Below, one piece after another: positions 32,548-44,201 of a stretch of DNA of 64,000 nucleotides. Position 1 is the stretch's first letter; the number at the start of each line of letters is the position of its first letter. The notes beneath the pieces were generated by a model. That model searched no databases. It was given only the letters and a program-made list of their open reading frames with translations, and was not told the DNA's origin. The translations under genes were made by a program, and so were the position numbers. The stretch is from Amyelois transitella (Eukaryota > Arthropoda > Insecta > Lepidoptera > Pyralidae), in contig NC_083535.1 in the NCBI RefSeq assembly GCF_032362555.1, forward strand, positions 12,214,001 through 12,278,000, in the 5' to 3' direction.

Positions 32548-35444
32548 AAACTCACACTAACCCCTCAGGAGTAAGATAGACATGAACTGCATAAAAAAAA
32601 TCTTACTTGAATTTTTTTTTAATTATTATCTAATAGTTTAGAAAAAAAATAACATGGATGTTAAATAGTATCCATTGCCGTAAAATTAAGTTTAAAAAAG
32701 ATAACATCTCTTATTTTATTTGCAGTGAATATAATAAACAACAGTGTAGCACTCTCATAAGTTCTTTACGTTATGTTCTTTATGCTGTTTACAAGGAAAT
32801 TACTTCAAGAAAGTTCCTTGTGGGGAACCGTTAAAAAGGCTACCGTAAATGCATTAAGAGCATCAATGACAGTAATGTGACATTAACAAATACACCTATT
32901 TATATGACTAAGCAACATTAGATTATAATTATATTATAATAATAAATATTTATGGACAAAAAATATTGTAGTCGAATCGAGAACGTCCTCCTTTGTAAAG
33001 TCGGTTAAAATAATATATATGTGAGATAACATTAAATCCAAAAATTTGTCTGTACGCATATGGAACAAAGATATATATGTAATTATATACATTCAATCTA
33101 CTTATATTCAAGGTAAGATCAAATTGACTTATGGAAATATTTATAACTATACAAACATTAGGCTGCGGTCTAAGAAAATGCTATTAGTTTGATTAAAATC
33201 TATAATAATATCGTCCGTATAAATTAAGTGCAAATAATAAGTCTGGTTTATTTACCCAAAAAAGTTTATGCTTACAAGATATTACGAAAACATTAAATTT
33301 TTATAGCTAGGTATATTGTTTTTTTTTTTACTCTCGTGTTCTATACTAAATTGTAGTTAAATGTTTTAATTTTTTATTGGAAAATGTGTGGTTGACCTCA
33401 TTCTGCTTGACGGTAAGCGAGAGTGAGAACACTCAATCCCATCCCAAGTTATCATAAATGCGAAAGTAAGTTTATTTGTTTGTTACCTCTTCACGCGTTA
33501 TCTACATTCTAAAATTTTAACAAGAAGATTGGTTAAATCTTCTTGAAATTTTAAAAATATATATAAGAATTTAAAGAAGGACATAAGGTACTTTTTATCT
33601 AGGCGAAATCTAAAATTCCCGTGAGACTTGCGAAAAACGTGCATTCTTTTGTTGATGGTGCCAAATTCGCGCGAGTTGATCTTAGAGTACCAACTTAAAA
33701 ATAAACAAAAGGTGTTGGTGGCGCTAAAATTCATATAAATAAGCGCGTCAGGCTTTGAATACGCGCCGGCGAAGCTGCTGGTAAAAGCTAGTCTCAAATA
33801 AAGTCCATTTACATTTTTGACGTCTCGGCGTCTCGGCGAATGGAGTGCAGCATATCAACCACATACAGGTGGAATGTACCACGTCTTCAGTGTATACAAA
33901 CTGAATTATTTGCACTTAATTTGCAGAACCTATGATATTTAACGCAGTAAATATACTTTACAAATACGAAAATAGTTAATTTATCTATTGATGAATAATT
34001 CACTAAATGTAAGCACCTATATTATATAAGTATATTGATAAAATAAATTGTTACGCAAAAGTATGTTACAATCAGTAAAAAAAATATTAAATTAATTAAT
34101 AATATACTACTATATATTAATTAGAATTTTAATTTTCATCTAAAATAAAATTACAAAATATACATAATATTTCTTATAATTTCTTATAAACACCCAAACA
34201 TTAAAGCTTTGCGACAACAATTATAAGTAAATTATACAATATACAATACATGGAGGGGCATAGAAATATGCCCTAGAAATAGGTACTTTTAATACCGGTA
34301 AGTTATGAGAACCGGTACGTACTAAGCTTTCCTCCGCCTCCTAGTATCGTATATTGCGACAACAATAATAAATTAAGATTTAATTTTGTGACACGCTTTT
34401 TAGTGCCTATATTAAGTTGATACAAAATGGCGGAATGTGCGCAACGCTATAGTGGCCGGCCATAAACAAAATTGCGCATATGTCAACTGACATGCCGGGA
34501 ACTGTATTCGATGTACTAAAGTTAAAGGTGAAAAGTTTTTTTTTTTTAATAAAAAATAATAACTTTGTCAATGTTTTAAACATCTCATTTCTATTTGGGA
34601 TGGAGAGTTGGCAACCTATATTCTTATCCTAATTCAGCTGCCAACCCACCGTATAATAAATCTGTAACTCCCGATACTGAGATATATACCCAGTCATACT
34701 GTTTTATGGTGAAATAAACGATTATTATTATTAAGAAATTTAAACTGACTTTTCCAATACTTTGAGCAAGTTCAAAATAAGTAAATTTTGCTTAATTTTA
34801 TATGAAATTTTATAATAGATGCCGACCAAATAGTAGCTTATCAAGTATAAAGACCAATTTGATTCATATAAACAAATATGTCTTAATGTTTTATTAAGCT
34901 ACGCAAATCAAAGTAGACATTTTCTCTTGTTGAAAATATTTTCATAAAAAATACGCAATACATAAAATCGTCTTTACAACGCATCCATATAGATACATAG
35001 ACAATACGATAGTAAAGTTTATAAAAAATAAATGTGACAATAGTGTGTGTGAAGAGTCACAGTGGAATTTTTTTTTAAGTCTGTAGTCTTTCTATAGCAA
35101 GTAGACAGTTATGGAAGCCAAAATGTTTAAAGAAAAATATCTATCGAAACCAAAGAAGTTGGATTTGTGACTGAGTGAGTGATTATTCCAAATGTGATTA
35201 CCTTGAAAATCTTTACTACCCCTCACCTTTCTATTCCACCCAGACACGTCAAGAGATGGGAACAGAAAAAAAAATTCTAAATTTAAAGAACGAAAAAATA
35301 TTTTTTTTTTAATTTTGTTTTAATTATTTTTATTTTTTAGACTGCCAGATAGTTTTTTTTTTTTCATGACTTTTATTGGTACATTTATTTTTTACACACT
35401 TGATAAAGATTCAGGCCTTACCATTGTGCGACTGCCGAAACATT

Positions 35445-35450
35445 TTTATT
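35445..35450 (-). promoter_or_regulatory. Polyadenylation signal of gamma-SNAP
   Basis: AATAAA on the minus strand, seven bases after the stop codon. Confidence 0.55.
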
Positions 35451-35457
35451 AGCCTCT

Positions 35458-38400
35458 TTAACATAAATCTTCTTCTTCGTCGCCCTTCTTCTTTTCTTCA
35501 TATGTCACCGGCTCGTATGGAGATTCCTCACCACCATATTTCTGTAATAACAAGATTTTAGTTTTTTTAACGCGCCTGTACACATTGGGCCAATGAAAAA
35601 AAAATCTTTGTGTAAAAATCGTAGTTAGCGCGAACTTTAGCTGAAAAACCGAATGTTATCGGTTATTGCGCGTCCACACACACAGTCTTTATACATTGAT
35701 CATCTCATCAATTCGATACTATTCGTCAACCGAAAAATATACCCAATGGGTCGAGCCAATGTGTACAAGGGCCTTTAAAGAAACCTTTCATTGACTGAGT
35801 AAATGTAATGTGAATTACACTGTACTCATCAGTACGAATGATTAAAGCCAATAATGTTTTAGCTTCCCTTGCAAAGGTCGCGGAGGTCAGGTGGTAAAAC
35901 CCGACTCACCCAATCCATGGTCAATGACGTACCTCAGGCTCCTCTCCACAGTGGTGAGAATGAATCCAGGTCTACAACCAGAAGGAAGAAGAAGAAAAAA
36001 GACAACTGTACTCACAGCGACGCTCGGGCTGACATGAGGCCTCTGTCTTTATGAAAGACGATGCCAGCGCCCTCTTGTACGACTCCACAGCAATTTTCCT
36101 AGGCGACACTAGCGCCCTCCCGGTCACAAATAACTAAACTTAACAACGTTCTAAATACAAAAGTGAACTCACAGCGACACTCGGGCTGACATAGGACGGT
36201 GCGGCGTTCTCCCTGACCTGAGCCTTTGGCGCGGGGTCAATGCCCTCTGGCAGTGGAATGGTGGTGGCCAACCGGGCGTACTCCACGTCCATGTTGCGAA
36301 TGAACGGCGACGCCAGCGCCCTCTTGGCGGACTCACGGTCTTCCTCGTCGTAAGCTTGGAGGAGCTGCTCAATAGTTTGCATCTCGGGCGCTTCGCAATT
36401 GTTGCCCCATTCCTGTTAACGAATACATACATACTTTTACATATGGTCACGTCTATATCCCTTGCGGGGTAGACAGAGCCAACAGTCTTGAAAAGACTGA
36501 ATGGCCACGTTCAGCTATTTGGCTCAATGATAGAATTGAGATTCAAATAGTGACAGGTTGCTAGCCTATCGCCTAAAAAAGAATCCCAAGTTTGTAAGCC
36601 TATCCCTTAGTCGCCTTTTACGACATCCACGGGAAAGACATGGAGTGGTCCTATTCTTTTTTTTGTATTGGTGTCGGGAACCACACGGCACCAATACAAA
36701 AACGTTAACGAATAACGTAAAAAAAATGTACATTTTCATTAATAATCCACAGTCATTGTTAGAATTAGCCTAGGTCATAATACTTAGGCTACAAAAGGCG
36801 CCACGATTGATAACTCATTGAAAAATAGGTAAAAAATAAACCGCGATATCATGAGTAGTGATATTTACCTGTCCCACTTCAATATATTACTGATATTTTA
36901 CTTATCATCATAGCATGATATTTTGCTGTTATTATTTTACTGTATCATTTTAATATCATTTCTAATAGTTTACTGTCCTCGTCGAAATTTCAAGGAACAA
37001 ATTTAGAATGTCTTGAAAAAGGGAGATGTTAGGAGTACCCGTAATCGTCGAATATGCATGAAAAGAGTAATGAGTGTGGAGGAAGCGGGAGAGGTCTCTA
37101 AGGATCGCAGCAAGTGGAATTCTATAGTATCTGCCTACCCCAATGGGAAACAGGCGTCATGGTATGTAGGTATGATATTAACTCAATAGGCTTTATCAGC
37201 GACTCCTACGTTCACAAATACAATAGCCACAGTTACGGCCTCTGTGGCGCAGCGGTAGTACGCTTGTCTGTGACGCGAGGTTCCGGGTTCGAATCCCGGC
37301 CAGGGCATGATGAGAAAAGAACTTTTTCCGATTGGCCTGGGTCTTGGATGTTTATCTATATAAGTAGATATTTATTATAAAAAATAGTATCGTTGAGTTA
37401 GTATCTCGTAACACAAGTCTCGAACTTACTTCGAGGCTAACTCGATCAGTGTAATTTGTCCCCGTATATACATTTACTTATTTAGCCTACCGACTGCGCC
37501 CTTTTTATGAAACGCCCGAAATTCACAGAGTGTTAAGAATTTAAAACCTTATAGAATAATATGAAGTTTGTTGGTAGTGGTTAGTTATATTTTGCTATGG
37601 TTTTATTTTACAGTTAGGCGTTAGATGTGAAATGATAGAGACTGACAGTGTTTGGATGTGCAGAATGTGGCTTTGGGTGGTTACAACATAAGGGCTTGTC
37701 GATACTGACCTACTATAAAATGTTATAGTTACAGGTGGCATAGTGTTATATAGATTAAGGGAGCATATTGTGTGCTTATACTAGAAAGGAGTTTATAATC
37801 TATATTATAATGTCACTGAATGTGTTTTCACCGATCAATCCTTGAATAAAAAGATGTACACTGTATGTTTAATTATATCTTATAATAGGGAAGAAGTTAT
37901 TACTACCAACGAACTTCATAATATATATATATATATATATATATATAACCCTGGCCAACTGCGCGAGAACAATTGCCACAGTGAGCCTACCGACTGCGCC
38001 CTTTTTATGAAACGCCCGAAACTCACAGAGTCTTAAGAATTTAAAACCTTATAGAATAATATACATATATATATAAAATTTGAAACCTTATAGGCTTTCT
38101 CAGCTGCGACAGCGTCACCCCTGGCCAACTGAACGAGAACAATGGCGACAGTGAGCCTACCGATGGCGCCAACATTCTGAGCTTCCTGATGGAACCCTAT
38201 CTCGTGGCGAATACTGTCCACGGCTTGGTCATACCTGTAAGCAATAACTTGAATGAAACCCTCGAATTCTGGTGGAAAACGTACACGAACGTATCTTTGT
38301 CGTGTGGTTCCCGGCACCAATAAAAAAATAATAATAATTGATTAGTTAATATGAGATATTAATAATTAAAAAAATACCGTGCCGTACCGTGGTTCCCGGC

Positions 38401-41400
38401 ACCAATAGAAAAAAGAATAGGACCACTCCATCTCGTTCTTATGGATGTCGTAAAAGGCGACTAAGGAATAGGCTTGTAAACTTGGGATTCTTCTTTTAGG
38501 CGATGGGCTAGCAACCTGTCACTATTTGAATCTCAATTCCATCATAAAGCCAAACAGCTGAACATGGCCCATCAATCATGCTGGCTCTGTCTACCCCGCA
38601 AGGTATATAGACTTGACTATATATATTAACTGTCCCGGAAAACGTTGTTTTGCCATACAAATAATTTTTAAGTAATTTCTAGTTAAAAAAAAATGTTAAG
38701 GGTAGACAATCATTATCACTAAGGGGTATGAAAATATATGTATATATAAATGTTGACCGATTTTCAGACCCACTCAATATGCTAACAAAATTTCATGAGA
38801 ATCGGTCAAGCCGTTTCGGAGGAGTACGGGAACAAACATTGTGACACGAGAATTTTATATATAAGATGTAAACTTTGCCGTGTGGTTCCCGGCACTAATA
38901 AAAAAAAAAGAATAGGACCACTCTATCTCCTTCCCATGGATGTCGTAGAAGGCGACTAAGGGGTAGGCTTATACCCAAACTTGGGATTCTTCTTTTAGGC
39001 GATGGGCTAGCAACATGTCACTATTTGAATCTCAATTCTATCTTAAAGCCAAACAGCTGAACATGGCCCATCAATTATGCTGGCTCTGTCTACCCCGCAA
39101 GGGATATAGACTTGACTATATATATTAACTATCCCGGAAAACGTTGTTTTTCCATATAAATAATTATTAAGTAATTTCTAGTTAAAAAAAAATGTTAAGG
39201 GTAGACAACCATTATCACTAAGGGGTATGAAAATATATGTATATATAAATGTTGACCGATTTTCAGACCCACTCAATATGCTAACAAAATTTCATGAGAA
39301 TCGGTCAAGCCGTTTCGGAGGAGTGCGGGAACGAACATTGTGACACGAGACTTTTATATTATAAGATGTAAACTTACATTTGAAGCCGGACGAGTATCCT
39401 CGATGACTTGCTTATGTATTCGGAACCTTGATGTTGGCTGCTTTCAGACTGCAATAAACACTTAACAGTTAAATCTACCGATATAGGTACCAATGGTTAG
39501 CGCCGTCACGGCACATCAATTAAATTGCCGGGAACCACACGGCAGTGCCGGCAGTGTTTTATTTTGAACTTGATAAATTCTGATTTATAATTAATGCATT
39601 TATTCAATTGGCTGTAACGTGTAAAAGGAAGCTTCCTTTTACAATTTAAATGCATTAATTATACCTATATCAGAATTTATCAAGTTCAAAACCGCTTTCC
39701 GACCTTTTGGCTTCCACTCAGTCCCGTTCGCAACGTCCTCAATTTTAAGACCATTGACGGCCTCTGTGGCGCAGCGGTAGTACGCTTGTCTGCGACACCG
39801 GAGGTCCCGGGTTCGAATCCCGGCCAGGGCGTAATGAGAAAAGAACTTTTTCTGATCGCCCTGGGTCTTAGATGTTTATCTATATAAGTATTTATTATAA
39901 AATATAGTATCGTTGAGTTAGTATCTCGTAACACAAGTCTCTAACTTACTTCGAGTCTAACTCAATCTTTGTAATTTGTTCCGTATATATTGATTTATTA
40001 GTATGGTAAAGGGTCAGGTCAAAAGTACCCGAAACCGCCGAGCTTGCATGAAGAGAGTTATGAATGTGGATGAAGCGAAGTGTGCAGAGATCGTGGCAAG
40101 TGGAAAGAGGTAGTCTCTGCCTACCCCTCCGGGAAAGAGGCGTGTCTTTATGTATGTATGTATTTATTGGCACACAATTAGCAGCAAGGCTCTCTTGGGG
40201 CACGTCAGTTTAAAAGGTAACAAGTTCAAATACTGACGAAAAGTAAAAACGTACGCAAGTACAAACGTACCATCAACATTGAAAGAAGAAATTAATACCA
40301 AAAAATCTTAAAACAAAATTAAAAAAATACTTTCTTTATAAAATTCAGCAAGCGTAATTCACCCCGTGTGGTACCGAGACATTCTTCACTTGTATTTTGC
40401 TAAGTGCGATGCGTAGCATTGCATTTGTAAAACTATTTTACATTTTATGGATGTACAACGATGAGTGCCAGTGTACATTCAAACCTACATATAATGGTTT
40501 TTGTTACACTGTAGCAGTTAAATGTATGAAATGTAAAAATATCTAAGTTTAATCACTACATAGTATAAAACAAAGTCGCTATTTTAGTCTGTTTGTCTGT
40601 ACGCTTAAATCTTTAAAATTACGCAACGGATTTTGATGCGGTTTTTTGTAACAGAGTGATTCAAGAGGAAGGTTTTTATGTATAATAACATCCATTGAAT
40701 AGTGGAGAAATACTGTTATTTTTGAGGTTTCTAATGTGATGTCGTTAATTACCATATTTTTTCCGCTTACATTGCAAACGCAGGCTGAACCCTATGAGAT
40801 TTTTTAAAATAATGTACTAATTATTTGTACACATTGAATAGGTCTATAGAAAACTCCACGATGGTATATATATCACTCAAGGATATCAAACATTTTTTTG
40901 TCATTTACTTTTTACGACTCTCAGCTTTGTACCCGTGCGAAGCCGGGGCGGGTCGCTAGTAATAAATAAATAATAAATAAATACTGACCGAGGATACGTC
41001 AGCGGCCATCTGATACAACTTGGCCGCCAGTTCCGGCCTGCTCTCCTCGATTATCTTGGCACCTTTGTCCAGAACACTTGCGCCGGAGTCGCCTGATCCG
41101 TACTGCTGGTACAACTTTGACGACTCCAAAGCTAGGTTGTATATCTGAAAGAAATTCACATATATATATGTATATATATATATATACACATACATAAATA
41201 TAGTCATGTCTATATAATTTGCGGATTAGACAGAGCCACAGGAAGGCCACGTTCAGCTGTATGACTGTATGATGAAATTGAAATTGAGATCTAGCCTAAA
41301 AGAGGAATCCCAAGTTTGTAAGCCTATACCATAGTCTCCTTATACAACATCCATGAGAAAGGATTGAGATGAGGTCCTTTTTTATATTGGTGCCGCGAAC

Positions 41401-44201
41401 CACACGGCACCTAATTACGTAATTTTTCACAGTACATAATTCTATTTTAATTTTATGTTTATCATGGTTTCTCTATCATTTTTTTATTGTTTCTTACAGA
41501 ATTACTACATAAGTTACACCGATGCGATCTGCGAGTCTAATTTTTGTATAGCGTGAAATTATTTGAAAAGTTGAGCCAATCAGAGCGCACAATTTGAACG
41601 TGCCAACGGAACTATTATGAGCGAGAGGGCAGTAGACATTTTGCTTTTGTATTTTAAGTTTAATTTACTTGTAATAGTGTCGTTATTTTATTGAGTTCTC
41701 GTTCGGTTTGATTCAGCGGTAGCGCATTTATAATCTGACCCGCTATTATGAGCCGTCGCATATATACCTACTGTCGAGATGACTCCTAACTATAATATAC
41801 ATACCTCTTCCGGACTAGCCGTTTCTTTGGTGACTATGATGGCGTTTTCCAACGCCTTGGCGGCGTGGAAGAAGGAGCGATTCTTCTGATAATTCTCGGA
41901 CGCCTTCAGATGACATTCCTTGGCCTTGTTCAGGTCGCGAGCGATGCGGTAGCATTGCGCTGGAAGAACATAACATTTTTTAAGTATTATACATATATAC
42001 CTAGCTGTGCCCGCAACTTCGTCCGGTGGAATTGTTATTTTGGGCATCATTGAAGCTCTCAAGGATTTTTCACTGTTTTTTAGTAGTTCCTGAGATTAGC
42101 GCGTTCAAACAAACTAACTCTTCAGCTTTATAATATTAGTATAGATCAGAACACAAACCTGCTTGACTGTACTCGTCCGCGGCCGAGTCAAAGTCCGGTT
42201 TCCATTTCAGCAGAGATGTTTTCAAGCTATAATGAAAAAAGAATATATCACTACATAGTATAAAACAAAGTCGCTATTTTAGTCTGTTTGTCTGTATGCT
42301 TAAATCTTTCAAATTACGCAACGAATTTTGATGCGGTTTTTTGTAACAGGTAGAGTGATTCAAGAGGAAGGTTTTTATGTATAATAACATTTATAATTTT
42401 GCACCCGTGCGAAGCCGGGGCGGGTCGCTAGTAAATGTATAAAATTCATATTTCCAAGTAGGTACTTAATTAGGTGTACCTTTTTTAAATAACTTTTTTT
42501 TAAATATTTATAAGATAAAAATAAATAATAAGGATAATCGCAATAGCAATGTTAAAAACAATTCTTGTCATTAAATACAAAAAATAACAATAAAATAAAT
42601 CTTTTTAGTGCTTTTGTAATACCTGTCACCTCTTACAACATCCGTGGGAAATAATAAAGTGGTCTCATTTTTAACCAACTACGAAAAATTCTTTATACGA
42701 CTTGAAAAATTATTTCAAAGCAGTCTTATTTTATTTATTTGGCTCAACTGTGAGCTTCACTCTACTCCACAGACAAAAGTTAACTCTTAAATAAAAAAAA
42801 TACTCAATTCCAAATCTACCAGCCCACAGTAAATAACTTTATGACAGTTTATTTTAAAATTGTTTATTAGTTTTAAAATTCGCATCAGCATCAAAATTAC
42901 AGAAGAAACAGTGATTTATACTTGACTATACATATATCTATCTACTGACATAGACAATCTATTCTTTCTTCTTATTCTTAGGAATATGTATAATGAGTCA
43001 AAGTCATGAAATTGGTGCTGTGTTTCCTGGCACTAATAGAAAAAATCATATGACCAGTTTATATCCTTCTATTCCCATGGATGTCGTAAAAGGCGACTTA
43101 GGGATGGGCTATTAGCTTGAGATTCCTCTTGTTGAGATGTCACTATTCCAATCTCTGTTCCATCATTAAACCATAAAACTGAATGTAGCCTTTCAGTCTT
43201 TTCAAGACTGCTGGCTCTGTCTACCCTACAAGGGTTATCCCTTGCAGGGTAGTAGTAGTAGAGTAGTAGGTAGAGTTTTATGACGTACATACAGTTACGT
43301 CTTTATAGGCGTGACTGTATGTACGTCATAAAACTCTAAGGCCACATTTGAAGGATAGATAGAATAGCTTTGTGATGGTCTGAAAACTGAAGATGCCGCA
43401 GACGGGACACATTTTTATATATTTACTTAATACCAAACAGATCATAAACAATAAAAAACAACATAATGTGTACACAAATAGAACAGATCCAGTTCATTAT
43501 CTTAAAACAGGTGTGTCTAAGGGCAAAATATTTAAAAAACTATTACAATTCGCTGATGCATACAACTAGTAGAAAAATGAGAAAAAGAAATGGTAAATAA
43601 TACTAAAAGTAATGAAATAATGAAGACACAGTGTCCAAAAAATGTTAAACAGAATTAAGGTGAGATAAGAAAGTGGACCCAGGTCCGAAGCACTATAAAG
43701 GGTGCAGAAACACTATAGTGAAGGGTGCAACAGGGACTATATAAAGTAAGAGGATCAGTTTAGTGATAGAATTGCTATTCAAAGACATTGCTAGGTTGCT
43801 AGCTCCAAAAGAAGATCCCAAGTTAATAAAGTGTACCCTTGACTATTACAATCTATGCAAAACAAGTTTATAATATTTTCTCTTGACGGACTGTTACAAT
43901 ATTTGCGAAAAGAGAAACAATTGGTACACACTGCTTTTTCTTCACTTTAAGACCAAATACAAATATATAAAAACATCTTAAGTAAATTATAAAATTTTAG
44001 TATTATTTAATTAGCAAGCAAGAATGATATTTGTGGCGCTGAACAAATGAGTTCAGTCTTGCTAATTAAACTATCATGACTTAAGAATTTATTCCAAACA
44101 GGGTAAATGCGTGTCCTAAAAACAGTTTTATGAAATGTTTTTACTCACAATTTCTCAGCAGCTTTACAATGTTCTTGGGCCTCATGAAGCTTGGCGGACA
44201 T
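35458..44201 (-). CDS. NAPG: Gamma-soluble NSF attachment protein (gamma-SNAP), eight exons, 324 aa
   Basis: The adaptor that recruits the ATPase NSF to SNARE complexes for disassembly during membrane fusion. It acts in the cytosol and on membranes. Minus-strand exons are 44201-44149, 42226-42159, 41959-41805, 41144-40989, 39448-39378, 38234-38087, 36412-36173 and 35541-35458. Lengths sum to 975 nt (325 codons with stop) and every phase joins. Recognisable blocks, in order: LKTSLLKWKPDFDSAADEY, NRSFFHAAKALENA, LAAKLYQMAADV, SSRILVRLQ, AIVLVQLARGDAVAAEKAY, EQLLQAYDEEDRE and the acidic end EEEDLC. The last is typical of gamma-SNAP and absent from alpha-SNAP. The protein is slightly longer than human gamma-SNAP (312 aa), mainly near the C-terminus. 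Introns are filled with repeats. The start codon sits in a good context (CGCTATGTCC). Confidence 0.93.
35866..35955. repeat. Dispersed repeat fragment (GACTCACCCAATCC type)
   Basis: Reads GGTCGCGGAGGTCAGGTGG, then AACCCGACTCACCCAATCC. Related fragments occur near 45541-45610, 48713-48775 and, inverted, 60285-60330. Confidence 0.45.
36007..36120 (-). pseudogene. Decayed partial copy of gamma-SNAP exon 7
   Basis: Shares the exon-7 end and donor (ACTCACAGCGACGCTCGGGC against ACTCACAGCGACACTCGGGC at 36169) and the GCCAGCGCCCTCTTG block, with the intervening coding part deleted. The frame is broken, so it is a relic rather than an alternative exon. Confidence 0.6.
36424..36690 (-). repeat. TATG-tailed repeat, full-length copy
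   Basis: About 267 bp from the antisense tail (ACATACATAC…CATATGGTCACG) to the head (CGGGAACCACACGGCAC). It lies directly upstream of gamma-SNAP exon 7, in the intron. Confidence 0.85.
36990..37170 (+). repeat. LINE tail, NVDEAKE family, diverged copy
   Basis: Decodes to RNRRICMKRVMSVEEAGEV and SKWNSIVSAYPNGKQAS, ending in GTATGTAGGTATG. Confidence 0.6.
37237..37480 (+). repeat. tRNA-derived SINE, copy 1
   Basis: The head is tRNA-like, with intact polymerase III boxes: A box TGGCGCAGCGG (37245-37255) and B box GGTTCGAATCC (37286-37296). A unique body follows (ATGAGAAAAGAACTTTTTCC …). The second copy at 39759 is colinear. Confidence 0.8.
37484..37562 (-). pseudogene. Decayed fragment of gamma-SNAP exon 6, copy 1
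   Basis: AGCCTACCGACTGCGCC matches exon 6 (38154-38169), and AACCTTATAG matches the exon end and donor. The middle is replaced by CTTTTTATGAAACGCCCGAA. Confidence 0.5.
37919..37946. repeat. (AT)n microsatellite
   Basis: An alternating A/T run directly beside a decayed exon fragment. Confidence 0.85.
37949..38062 (-). pseudogene. Decayed fragment of gamma-SNAP exon 6, copy 2
   Basis: 37949-38000 matches exon 6 at 38118-38169 with a few changes (for example CAATTGCCACAGTGAGCC against CAATGGCGACAGTGAGCC). The rest matches the fragment at 37484-37562. It lies just downstream of the true exon. Confidence 0.65.
38383..39374 (+). repeat. Tandem duplication of about 495 bp in a gamma-SNAP intron
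   Basis: Two units, 38383-38876 and 38877-39374. Each joins a TATG-family repeat copy (head GTGGTTCCCGGCAC) to a LINE 3'-end repeat (TGAGAATCGGTCAAGCCGTT … GTGACACGAG). The second unit ends within the donor region of gamma-SNAP exon 5. Confidence 0.8.
39562..39691. mobile_element. Palindromic MITE-like element
   Basis: Perfect 23-base arms (TTTTGAACTTGATAAATTCT… and complement at 39669-39691), with further pairing toward an AAGGAAGCTTCCTT centre. No coding capacity. Confidence 0.7.
39759..40000 (+). repeat. tRNA-derived SINE, copy 2
   Basis: A box TGGCGCAGCGG at 39767-39777 and B box GGTTCGAATCC at 39810-39820. The body is the same as copy 1. Confidence 0.8.
40007..40165 (+). repeat. LINE tail, NVDEAKE family
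   Basis: GGGTCAGGTCAAAAGTACCC through the MNVDEAK remnant to TTTATGTATGTATGTATT. It directly follows the SINE. Confidence 0.7.
40546..40962. repeat. Dispersed repeat ending GAAGCCGGGGCGGGTCGC
   Basis: Begins AGTTTAATCACTACATAGTA. Its ends are shared with the shorter copy at 42248-42434, which looks like an internally deleted version. Confidence 0.65.
41202..41413 (-). repeat. TATG-tailed repeat copy
   Basis: A diverged antisense copy with an internal deletion and a clear head (GCGAACCACACGGCAC). Confidence 0.7.
41997..42148. repeat. Dispersed repeat (GTGCCCGCAACTTCGTCC)
   Basis: Matches, inverted, 60776-61054. Lies in gamma-SNAP intron 2. Confidence 0.55.
42248..42434. repeat. Dispersed repeat, internally deleted copy
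   Basis: Matches both ends of 40546-40962 and lacks about 200 bp of the middle. Confidence 0.65.
43017..43252 (+). repeat. TATG-tailed repeat copy
   Basis: A diverged copy in gamma-SNAP intron 1, from TGTTTCCTGGCACTAATAG to TCTACCCTACAAGGG. Confidence 0.7.
43272..43337. repeat. Perfect inverted repeat, 24-bp arms
   Basis: Arms at 43272-43295 and 43314-43337, built on GTTTTATGACGTACATACAG, with an 18-base loop. Confidence 0.85.

Larger units (their letters stand above)
26899..35380. other. Long stretch without recognisable gene
   Basis: No coding sequence is supported. It contains a degenerate repeat copy (28820-28940), three tandem 125-bp units (29266-29640), a relatively GC-rich patch around 30950-31100, short tandem repeats (32042-32121) and a fold-back element (32413-32547). 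Remaining frames are short and AT-rich. Confidence 0.5.

Noticed and set aside
37237-37310. Possible functional tRNA gene
   Set aside because: The tRNA-like head is followed by a SINE body shared with two other copies, so it belongs to a dispersed SINE rather than a single-copy tRNA gene.
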